Source: Gottfriedia acidiceleris
GTDB taxonomy: Bacteria > Bacillota > Bacilli > Bacillales > Bacillaceae_G
Reading direction: 5' to 3'
Assembly: GCF_004138285.1 (NCBI RefSeq)
Contig: NZ_SCFN01000008.1
Span: 246,278 to 310,277 of the forward strand
Length of the DNA: 64,000 bases
The notes below the pieces were generated by a model. That model searched no databases and had not been told where the DNA came from. It saw only the letters and a program-made list of their open reading frames with translations. The translations under genes were made by a program, and so were the position numbers. Positions 18,929 through 26,237 of the stretch are shown here, in pieces (position 1 is the first letter of the stretch; each line of letters opens with the position of its first letter).

Positions 18929-19987
18929 ATGGCTCATCGTTTATTTTTTATTATTACATTTATCGGTGTACCATTATCGGTAATTGGGAGCTTGATGCAT
19001 TGGAGCGAAATTTTATTATTTATCATTTACTGTATAACGATTATTGCATTAGCTGGCATTATGGGAAGAGCTACTGAAAGTTTAGCGATTGCAGCAGGCC
19101 CTAGAATTGGGGGGCTTTTAAATGCGACATTCGGAAATGCGGTAGAGTTAATTATCGCGATTTTTGCATTACAAAATGGATTATCGGAAGTAGTTTTAGC
19201 ATCTTTAACAGGTTCAGTAATAGGAAACTTACTTCTTGTTGGTGGACTATCCTTTTTTATTGGTGGATTAAAATATAAACGTCAAAGCTTCAATGTTTAC
19301 GATGCGAGACATAATTCAGGATTGTTGATCTTTGCGGTGGTACTAGCCTTTGTCATTCCTGAAATTTTTTCAGTTAAAATGACTGCAAATGATAAGATGA
19401 CACTTAGTGTAGGCGTTTCGATTGTTTTAATGGTTTTATACTTAGCAGCACTTTACTTCAAGTTAGTTACACATCGTGGGGTTTACGTAGCGAAAAATCA
19501 AGAGATCATAGAAGAACATGAAGAAGCCGAGTGGGGAACATGGAAAGCCATGATTATTTTAGCAATAGCTACTGTAGCGGTTGGTTATGTTTCAGAAAAG
19601 CTAGTTCACACGTTTACGACAGTGGGAGATAAGTTCGGATGGACTGAATTATTTATCGGTATAATCGTTGTTGCAATCGTTGGTAACGCTGCTGAACATG
19701 CCTCTGCAATTGTGATGGCGTATAAAAATAAAGTAGGGGTTACGGTAGAAATTGCTGTTGGTTCATCATTACAAATTGCTATGTTCGTAGCGCCAGTTTT
19801 AGTGATTTGTTCATTGTTTATAGGGGAAAGAATGCCATTAATATTTTCCATGCCGGAATTAATTTCAATGATCACTTCCGTATTTTTAACAATTGCCATT
19901 ATGAATGACGGGGATACAAACTGGTTTGAAGGATTAACTTTATTAGCTGCTTATTTGATTATGGGGATCGGGTTCTACTTATTATGA
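18929..19987 (+). CDS. cax: Calcium/proton exchanger
   Basis: A 352-aa Ca2+:H+ antiporter of the CaCA/CAX family. It has about ten membrane helices in two halves, each with the acidic signature of the alpha repeats: GNAVELIIA near residues 70-78 and GNAAEHASA near 252-260. The ATG has AGGAGG at ideal spacing. It matches B. subtilis YfkE (ChaA), and the following genes continue the B. subtilis yfk neighbourhood. Upstream (18673-18928) I see no gene, only a short AACACTT-T-AAGTGTT palindrome near 18831. Confidence 0.9.
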   Translation: MAHRLFFIITFIGVPLSVIGSLMHWSEILLFIIYCITIIALAGIMGRATESLAIAAGPRIGGLLNATFGNAVELIIAIFALQNGLSEVVLASLTGSVIGNLLLVGGLSFFIGGLKYKRQSFNVYDARHNSGLLIFAVVLAFVIPEIFSVKMTANDKMTLSVGVSIVLMVLYLAALYFKLVTHRGVYVAKNQEIIEEHEEAEWGTWKAMIILAIATVAVGYVSEKLVHTFTTVGDKFGWTELFIGIIVVAIVGNAAEHASAIVMAYKNKVGVTVEIAVGSSLQIAMFVAPVLVICSLFIGERMPLIFSMPELISMITSVFLTIAIMNDGDTNWFEGLTLLAAYLIMGIGFYLL

Positions 19988-20012
19988 AAACAAAAATTGA
20001 AGGTGGTAATAC

Positions 20013-20621
20013 TTGAAAATAATAGTAAGAATTCTATTTTATTTAATTGGATTACTATTTTTAACTTTAGGAATCAGTTTAGCGATTAAAGCTGGCCTAG
20101 GAGCTAGTGCATGGGATGCATTAGCTGTTGGAGAGTCGAAAACCTTTGGATTATCTGTTGGAAATTGGATTATCATTAACTCATCAGTACTGTTGTTTGT
20201 AAATGGTTTTTTACAAAAGAAAAGACCGGATTGGCTTGCTTCGATTACGTTTATTTTAATTGGACGATTTCTTGATTTTTGGCTAACTATAGAGTCGGAG
20301 CATTTATTTGATTCAAATATGGTCACTAGGTATATCCAATTAGTACTAGCCATTTTAAGTATGACTATTGGGATTGCGATTTATTTGCAAGCAAAGTTTC
20401 CATTAAGTCCAATAGATGATTTAATGATCTCGCTAAATAAACGGTTCGGGGTAAGTTTAGGAGTGGCAAAAACGATTGGTGAAGTATTTGCTTTAGTGTT
20501 GGCATTTCTACTAAAAGGTCCAATTGGAATCGGAACCGTCTTAATTACATTCAGTATTGGACCTATTTTGCAGAGGCTAAGAGGTCCAATTGAGAAACTA
20601 TATATTAAGCTGAGTTCATAG
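20013..20621 (+). CDS. YczE/YyaS/YitT-family membrane protein
   Basis: A 202-aa protein with five predicted membrane segments. The first reads GLLFLTLGISLAIKAGLGASAWDAL; GLGASAWDAL followed by a G-x-S-x-G-x-W segment (SVGNWIIINSS) is typical of this family. It starts at a TTG with AAGGTGG upstream, 25 bases after cax, and is probably co-transcribed with it. The function of the family is unknown; the pairing with a cation exchanger occurs in the B. subtilis yfkE-yfkF region, though YfkF there is a different transporter type. Confidence 0.75.
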   Translation: MKIIVRILFYLIGLLFLTLGISLAIKAGLGASAWDALAVGESKTFGLSVGNWIIINSSVLLFVNGFLQKKRPDWLASITFILIGRFLDFWLTIESEHLFDSNMVTRYIQLVLAILSMTIGIAIYLQAKFPLSPIDDLMISLNKRFGVSLGVAKTIGEVFALVLAFLLKGPIGIGTVLITFSIGPILQRLRGPIEKLYIKLSS

Positions 20622-20711
20622 CAAAATTTTTCATTTTAAGGAATACATATATTTACATAAAATGTTCATGCTAAGAGTAATAATTTCCTTATTTGTGAAA
20701 GGGGCATGAAT

Positions 20712-21515
20712 ATGTCTAAATGGTTTAAGCCATTCGTTCTTTTAAATATAGCTATTTTAATTATTTCTTTAAATAATGGACAAACAACTTTTGCAGCTAA
20801 TTCAGATATTAAAGTCCCACGTTCGGCTGCAAATGTGACAAAAGAGAATACTTACCCTAATCCAACTCAAGACCTGCCAGAACTTCAACCAGGGGGATTA
20901 GCTAAGCAGTTATTAAATTCATCAAACGTAAAAATTGAGAATCCAAATCTAATTCGTATGTTTAATGAATCCTCTGTCAGCAAAGCACCATTTGCAGTAG
21001 GCTATAATGCGAAAATTTTCTTAGGAGTTTGGCCTTTAAATTACGAATCAAATGAGACAACAATCAATTGGCAATATAAAAAAATTAATACAAACTTTCT
21101 AGATAATAGAGGAGAAAAAGCGTACAAACGAATAAAATACTACCAAAATTCGCAACAGATTGTTAAAGGTGGTTTAACTGCTAAAGTAAGAAATTCGGAT
21201 GACGTGATTAATTTAATGATGCATGATGCATCAGAAAAAACAACTCTACCACTAGCATTCCAAACAGTTGTTGGAGCTGGAACTAAAAATGAAAGAGTGT
21301 ATAATGTACCACCAAAGCAACTCGGCTATTTATATGCTTATGCTCCTGCAGTAAATGAAAAAGGAAAAGTCACATTTGGAGAAGTGTACCTAATCTTAAA
21401 AGGTAATAAAAGAACTCTACAAGTTAAAAATGTAGTATCACAAGGTGTAGGTGCATGGATTCCTGTTCAGGATTATGTTTCGTTTGGTTATTTTACTTCG
21501 CCACACCCTAGATAA
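20712..21515 (+). CDS. yfkD: YfkD-like exported protein
   Basis: A 267-aa secreted protein with a signal peptide (hydrophobic FVLLNIAILIISL, cleavage probably after TTFAA). The mature part matches the YfkD family, whose role is not known. I chose the second ATG (20712), 7 bases after AAAGGGG; the first ATG at 20706 is too close to that ribosome binding site. No catalytic motif is visible. The family is found mainly in Bacillaceae, next to cax as here. It ends at a strong terminator. Confidence 0.8.
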   Translation: MSKWFKPFVLLNIAILIISLNNGQTTFAANSDIKVPRSAANVTKENTYPNPTQDLPELQPGGLAKQLLNSSNVKIENPNLIRMFNESSVSKAPFAVGYNAKIFLGVWPLNYESNETTINWQYKKINTNFLDNRGEKAYKRIKYYQNSQQIVKGGLTAKVRNSDDVINLMMHDASEKTTLPLAFQTVVGAGTKNERVYNVPPKQLGYLYAYAPAVNEKGKVTFGEVYLILKGNKRTLQVKNVVSQGVGAWIPVQDYVSFGYFTSPHPR

Positions 21516-21520
21516 TAGAG

Positions 21521-21558
21521 AAATCCACAAGGTAGATTATTTTCCTTGTGGTTTTTTG
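21521..21558 (+). terminator. Terminator after yfkD
   Basis: AAATCCACAAGG pairs with CCTTGTGGTTT, then a T-run. Confidence 0.85.
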
Positions 21559-21603
21559 TGTTTGAACCGTTTTAAAAAACACTTAGCGTTCGTTTTATGT
21601 ACA

Positions 21604-21638
21604 CAAAAAAACATGCCATAAATATGACATGTTTTTTC
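21604..21638 (-). terminator. Terminator after yfkAB (bidirectional)
   Basis: AAAAAACATGCCATA pairs with TATGACATGTTTTTT. It lies 7 bases beyond the yfkAB stop on the minus strand and faces the yfkD terminator. Confidence 0.8.
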
Positions 21639-21644
21639 ATGGAT

Positions 21645-22772
21645 TTAATTTCCCTTTAAAATCTTAGTACTTCTATTCGAAAAATCAGTTTCAGGATAAT
21701 AGCTGTTTTTTACAAGAATATTAGGTCCTAAGCATTTAACTGTTGGACAATGACAGCTTAGTTCATTTGCAGTTTTTGATAATGTCCATGTATCATATGC
21801 TTCTTGTAATGTATGGGTTTGAATATTTCCAAGATGAGGTACATCACCAAAGTCAGTAACGATGATGCTACCATCAAATACATTTACATTTAAGCGAGAA
21901 CGACCATCAGGGTCATTTCGTAATGTTACATTTTTACTATTATATAATCTCTGAATGATGTCTAAATCGTTTTGATCATCGCTACATGGATAAAATGGTA
22001 GAGTACCAAATAGCATCCAAATATTTTCATCACGCACATCAAGTAAAGTTGAAATTGCTTCGCGAAGCTCTGATTTTGTTAGGACTTCTAGTGTACTAGC
22101 GAAATCACTGGCATACATTGGGTGTACTTCGTGCCTCTGACATTTCATTTCTTCTACGATTTGACGGTGGATTTTCTCTAAGTATGGAAGTGTACGTTTG
22201 TTTAACATTGTTTCAGCGGATACCATAACGCCAGCATCAGCAAGGCGTCGACTGTTTTCAATCATGTTTTCGAATAATTTCGCACGCTGCGCATATGTCG
22301 GCTTACGATCCATCATCGCAAATCCTGCTTCTACAAATTCATCAACAGTTCCCCAGTTATGAGAGATATGTAGCACGTCTAAATAAGGAATTATTTTTTC
22401 GTATCTTTCAAAATCTAATGTTAGATTTGAATTAATTTGAGTACGAACGCCACGTTCATGTGCATATTTCAATAAAGGCACAACATAACCGTTCAACATT
22501 TTATTTGAAAGCATCGGTTCTCCACCAGTGATACTAATACAACGAAGCTTTTCAATCTCTTCTAAGCGATTTAAAACTAGCTCAATAGGTAGTGGATTTG
22601 GATCCTTTGGTTGTAAAGTATATCCGACAGCACAATGCTCACAGCGCATATTACAAATCGTGGTAGTCGTAAACTCTACATTTGTAAGTATGTTTTTACC
22701 ATACTCTTCAACATCTAAATATGCTTCCCAAGGATCATATGTAGGTGTTATTTGTTGTAATAATTTTTTCAT
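21645..22772 (-). CDS. yfkAB: Radical SAM protein YfkAB
   Basis: A 375-aa radical S-adenosylmethionine enzyme. The Fe4S4 motif is C40-x3-C44-x2-C47 (CNMRCEHC), followed by SAM-binding ITGGEPML. The C-terminal part has the family's second cysteine cluster (CHCPTVKCLGPNILVKN), the CxCx4C that defines YfkAB and suggests an auxiliary cluster. Several members were annotated as two genes, yfkA and yfkB; here it is one intact frame. The substrate is unknown. The gene is alone on the minus strand, convergent with yfkD. The 197-base gap upstream shows nothing more than AT-rich sequence. Confidence 0.88.
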   Translation of the reverse strand: MKKLLQQITPTYDPWEAYLDVEEYGKNILTNVEFTTTTICNMRCEHCAVGYTLQPKDPNPLPIELVLNRLEEIEKLRCISITGGEPMLSNKMLNGYVVPLLKYAHERGVRTQINSNLTLDFERYEKIIPYLDVLHISHNWGTVDEFVEAGFAMMDRKPTYAQRAKLFENMIENSRRLADAGVMVSAETMLNKRTLPYLEKIHRQIVEEMKCQRHEVHPMYASDFASTLEVLTKSELREAISTLLDVRDENIWMLFGTLPFYPCSDDQNDLDIIQRLYNSKNVTLRNDPDGRSRLNVNVFDGSIIVTDFGDVPHLGNIQTHTLQEAYDTWTLSKTANELSCHCPTVKCLGPNILVKNSYYPETDFSNRSTKILKGN

Positions 22773-22969
22773 GTGATAACTCCTTTAGGTACAAAACTGC
22801 ACCCATAAGTATTAGATTAATTTAATTTTCCTCAACTATTATAAGAAAGAAAGTTAAACCTTGTATAGGAATAACTTCCTAAAATTTAAAAAAATGTCGA
22901 AAGTTTACGATATATAGGAGAAGAAGGGTATAATAACTTTATATTTGTATTAGAAAGGACGAGCATTTC

Positions 22970-23140
22970 ATGTCAAACACAGTTGAACAATTATCCTATA
23001 TTAAAGAACGTTTTAATTCAGTAATGGAAACAATCGAATCATTAGAAGCTGAAGAAGTAAGCTTAGAGGAACTAGATCAATTATTATCAGTTTTAGATGA
23101 CTTAGAAAGTAAATGTCGTGAAGTTAATCGCCCAGATTGA
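22970..23140 (+). CDS. Small SE1561-like protein
   Basis: A 56-aa open frame from an ATG with GAAAGGAC about 10 bases upstream, preceded by a plausible -10 box TATAAT at about 22930. The translation is rich in Leu/Glu with a heptad-like pattern (QLSYIKERFNSVMETIESLE, later ELDQLLSVLDDLESKC) and should be a short two-helix protein. It resembles the uncharacterised SE1561 family of small Firmicute proteins. The stop codon overlaps the 5' arm of a terminator, which supports a real, separately transcribed gene. Confidence 0.65.
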   Translation: MSNTVEQLSYIKERFNSVMETIESLEAEEVSLEELDQLLSVLDDLESKCREVNRPD

Positions 23141-23164
23141 GTCCATTATAATGGGCTTTTTTTA
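23130..23164 (+). terminator. Terminator after the small gene
   Basis: GCCCA near the stop pairs with TGGGC, followed by a run of seven Ts. Confidence 0.7.
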
Positions 23165-23226
23165 TTGGAAAACGAGCAGAATGTGTACATTGTTTAATGG
23201 TTAACAATTGAAGTAGCTAAATATTT

Positions 23227-23263
23227 GCCCAAATCAGAAACTAAATCTGAAGGGCTTTTTTTA
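23227..23263 (+). terminator. Second terminator before the fumarase gene
   Basis: GCCC..TCAGA pairs with TCTGA..GGGC, followed by seven Ts. It sits about 80 bases upstream of the fumarase start and shares its T-run style with the previous hairpin. Confidence 0.7.
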
Positions 23264-23342
23264 TTCCGTTTATTAAAAATTGTATTATAATGAAGAGGGG
23301 AACATTCAGTATTTTTATAAAGGGTTTTAAGGGGGAGCATGA

Positions 23343-24866
23343 ATGCAACACATACAGGAAAGTATTTATCAATTAATTGTAGAAACATCAACAAATCTAC
23401 CAAAAGACGTACGTAAAGCAATCAGACAAGCTAAAGCAAGTGAAACTGCAGGTACAAGAAGTGCCATCGCATTGGAAACGATTACAAACAATATAATGAT
23501 GGCTGAAGGCGATGTTTCACCAATTTGCCAAGATACTGGTATGCCAACTTTTAAAGTGAAAACGCCAGTTGGGGTAAACCAACTTGTGATAAAAGAAGCA
23601 ATTTATGCTGCAATTGAACGAGCTACAAAAGATGGTAAGCTTCGTTCTAACTCTGTAGATTCTTTATTTGGTAAAAACAGCGGAAATAACTTAGGACCAG
23701 GTACTCCTGTTGTTAAATTTGAGCAACACGAGAGTGACTATATCGATATTCGCCTAATCTTAAAAGGTGGCGGATGTGAAAATAAAAACATCCAATACAG
23801 CTTACCATGCGAACTTGAAGGACTTGGAAAAGCAGGTCGTGATTTAGATGGTATCCGTAAATGTATTTTACACAGCGTATACCAAGCACAAGGACAAGGC
23901 TGTAGCGCAGGTTTCATCGGAGTTGGTATTGGTGGCGACCGTACTAGCGGTTATGAGCTTGCGAAGGATCAATTATTCCGTTTATCTGATGATGAAAATT
24001 CAATTCCAGAGCTTAAAGCAATGGAAGATTACATTATGGAAAACGCTAATAAGCTTGGCGTAGGAACAATGGGCTTTGGTGGAGAAACAACTCTACTTGG
24101 CTGTAAAATCGGTGTGATGAACCGTTTACCTGCGAGCTTCTTCGTATCAGTAGCGTATAACTGTTGGGCATTCCGCCGTTTAGGAATGAAAATCAATCCT
24201 GAAACTGGTGATATTTCAGAATGGCTATATCGCGAAGGCGAAGAAATTAACTTTACAAATGAAACTGATGAAACAACTGAAGCACCTCGCGAAGTGAAAT
24301 TAGTAGCTCCAATTACAGAAGAACAAATTCGTGATTTAAAAGTTGGAGATGTAGTTTCAATTAGTGGCATGATGTACACAGGACGCGACGCAATCCACCA
24401 TCACTTAAAAGACCACGATTGTCCAGTAGATTTAAATGGACAAATTATTTACCACTGTGGACCTGTAGTATTAAAAGATGAAGAAGGCAAATATCATATT
24501 AAAGCAGCTGGTCCAACTACAAGTATTCGTGAGGAGCCATACCAAGGTGATATCATGAAAAAATTCGGCATTCGCGCTGTAATCGGTAAAGGCGGAATGG
24601 GTGCAAAAACATTAAAAGCTCTAGAAGAGCACGGCGGCGTTTATTTAAATGCAATCGGTGGAGCAGCACAATACTACTCACAATGTATTAAAGAAGTAAA
24701 AGACGTAAACTACCTAGAGTTTGGTATTCCTGAAGCTATGTGGCACTTACAAGTTGAAGACTTCAAAGCAGTCGTAACAATGGATTCTCATGGTAATTCA
24801 TTGCATAAAGATGTAGATAAGAGTTCACTTGAGAAATTAGCTACTATGGCTGAGAAGGTATTTTAA
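23343..24866 (+). CDS. fumA: Class I (Fe-S) fumarate hydratase
   Basis: Hydrates fumarate to L-malate in the citric acid cycle. 507 aa with both parts of the iron-sulphur class in one chain. The alpha-like part (to about residue 285) has Cys62 in ICQDTGMPTF and later cluster cysteines in KGGGCENK and the GQGCSAG region. The beta-like part has SGMMYTGRDAIHHHL, GPTTSIREEP and GKGGMG. The ATG follows AAGGGGGAGC. Many bacilli carry the unrelated class II FumC; the oxygen-sensitive class I enzyme is also present in several Bacillaceae. Codon use is more biased than its neighbours, fitting good expression. It is a single-gene unit. Confidence 0.92.
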   Translation: MQHIQESIYQLIVETSTNLPKDVRKAIRQAKASETAGTRSAIALETITNNIMMAEGDVSPICQDTGMPTFKVKTPVGVNQLVIKEAIYAAIERATKDGKLRSNSVDSLFGKNSGNNLGPGTPVVKFEQHESDYIDIRLILKGGGCENKNIQYSLPCELEGLGKAGRDLDGIRKCILHSVYQAQGQGCSAGFIGVGIGGDRTSGYELAKDQLFRLSDDENSIPELKAMEDYIMENANKLGVGTMGFGGETTLLGCKIGVMNRLPASFFVSVAYNCWAFRRLGMKINPETGDISEWLYREGEEINFTNETDETTEAPREVKLVAPITEEQIRDLKVGDVVSISGMMYTGRDAIHHHLKDHDCPVDLNGQIIYHCGPVVLKDEEGKYHIKAAGPTTSIREEPYQGDIMKKFGIRAVIGKGGMGAKTLKALEEHGGVYLNAIGGAAQYYSQCIKEVKDVNYLEFGIPEAMWHLQVEDFKAVVTMDSHGNSLHKDVDKSSLEKLATMAEKVF

Positions 24867-24880
24867 TCATTGAGTTTAAG

Positions 24881-24913
24881 GGCAATGTCATTTTTGTGGC
24901 ATTGCTTTTTTTT
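24881..24913 (+). terminator. Terminator after fumarase
   Basis: GGCAATGTCA pairs with TGGCATTGC, then an eight-T run. Confidence 0.88.
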
Positions 24914-24939
24914 GTTTTGTTTAGAGTACATGTATAGGA

Positions 24940-25127
24940 ATGAGACTTGTAAATAAAGGAATGAGAACTGCAATAAAAATGTGGTTAGTGCAAATAAGAA
25001 CAGAGCTGCAAATAAAATCACGAAAACTGTAAATATAAAAATAGCATATCTGCAATTAAAAATACGAAAACTGCAATTAAAAAAAGCATATCTGCAATTA
25101 AATAAATGAAAACAGCAAATAACCCCC
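24940..25127. repeat. Degenerate 21-bp tandem repeat
   Basis: About eight or nine head-to-tail units with consensus near CTGCAATTAAAAAWRSRWAW. Units begin CTGCAA or CTGTAA and three consecutive ones are exactly 21 bases. Because 21 is a multiple of 3, both strands stay open for long stretches, giving spurious hydrophobic frames on the minus strand. The region lies between the fumarase terminator and pdaA. The rest of the gap to 25350 is AT-rich with no gene. Confidence 0.6.
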
Positions 25128-25363
25128 TCCAAGCATGTAAATAAGTAGTTAAATCATGAAGAAAAAGTCTAACTTTAGGGTAAATTAATGGTCCTAAGTT
25201 CAAAAAAGTTCAGATCAAATCGAAAAACACATCTAGTTCGACTAGCATCTCCTTTTCATCAAAAATCCTTGTTAGAAAAATTTAGTTTTATATCAAAAAT
25301 ACACCAATTTTTTTCATATTTCTAATTTATTTACAGATACTATTTTTAAGTGAGGTGAATGAA

Positions 25364-26164
25364 TTGAAAAAAATTATTGTATATATTCTTACTTTCTTCT
25401 TAGTATTTCCTAGTACAACATTTGCTTATAGTAATACGCCACACGGCTGGGGGATTGTTCGTGCGAAGAATGAGATTCCACCTGATGCTGGTGAGCAACT
25501 TGATAAATTGTTATCAAATACGGGGTCAGTTTATTTAGGGGATACTACTAAAAAAGATGTTTATTTAACTTTTGACAATGGGTATGAAAATGGTTTTACA
25601 CCAAAGTTTTTGGATGTTTTAAAGAAACATGGTGTTCATGGGACTTTTTTTATAACCGGGCATTACATTAAGGAAAATCCTGAATTAGTTAAACGAATGG
25701 TTAATGAGGGGCATATAGTCGGAAACCATTCATGGAGTCATCCTGATATGACAACGATTGGTGATCAAAAGATTATTGAGGAATTAGAACAAGTTAAAAT
25801 GGCATACCAAGAATTGACTGGCCGATCAGATATGAAATATTTCAGACCTGCAAGAGGTGTTTTTAGCGAACGTACTTTGCAACTAGTTAATAAACAAGGA
25901 TATGAAAATATTTTCTGGTCATTGGCATATGTTGATTGGAAGGTTGATCAACAAAGAGGTTGGAAATATGCTTATGATAATGTGATGAATATGATTCATC
26001 CTGGGGCGGTTATTTTAATGCATACGGTATCAAAGGATAATGCAGAGGCGATGGATGCAATTATTACCGGATTACATAAAAGAGGATATCGATTTGGAAG
26101 TTTAGATGAATTAATGATGGAGAGAAGCGGATTTGATCCGAACTTTTATCTACCTAAAAAATAA
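25364..26164 (+). CDS. pdaA: Peptidoglycan delta-lactam deacetylase PdaA
   Basis: A 266-aa polysaccharide deacetylase (CE4, NodB fold) that removes the acetyl group from N-acetylmuramic acid, a step toward the muramic delta-lactam of spore cortex. The signal peptide (IIVYILTFFLVFPSTTFAYS) is followed by the NodB domain. Visible motifs are TFDNGYE (motif 1, with Asn after the catalytic Asp as in PdaA), HSWSHPD (metal-binding H-x3-H) and RPARG. The TTG at 25364 is taken as the start because GAGGTGA lies just before it; the GTG at 25355 is inside that site. Presence of pdaA supports a spore former. Confidence 0.88.
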   Translation: MKKIIVYILTFFLVFPSTTFAYSNTPHGWGIVRAKNEIPPDAGEQLDKLLSNTGSVYLGDTTKKDVYLTFDNGYENGFTPKFLDVLKKHGVHGTFFITGHYIKENPELVKRMVNEGHIVGNHSWSHPDMTTIGDQKIIEELEQVKMAYQELTGRSDMKYFRPARGVFSERTLQLVNKQGYENIFWSLAYVDWKVDQQRGWKYAYDNVMNMIHPGAVILMHTVSKDNAEAMDAIITGLHKRGYRFGSLDELMMERSGFDPNFYLPKK

Positions 26165-26217
26165 AAAGCTAATGATTAAGTAGTTTTATTAACTGCTTTA
26201 ATCATTAGCTTTTTTTA
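26163..26217 (+). terminator. Terminator between pdaA and the convergent fusion gene
   Basis: AAAAAGCTAATGATTAA pairs with TTAATCATTAGCTTTTT, a 17-bp stem with T-runs. It can serve both convergent genes. Confidence 0.88.
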
Positions 26218-26237
26218 CCTTTAAGGACTAGTTTTAT

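Noticed and set aside
24863..25203. Two hydrophobic minus-strand frames (repeated F-L-I-A-D-M-L-F-type peptides)
   Set aside because: They are produced by the 21-bp tandem repeat, which keeps frames open; no ribosome binding site, and one frame overlaps the fumarase terminator.
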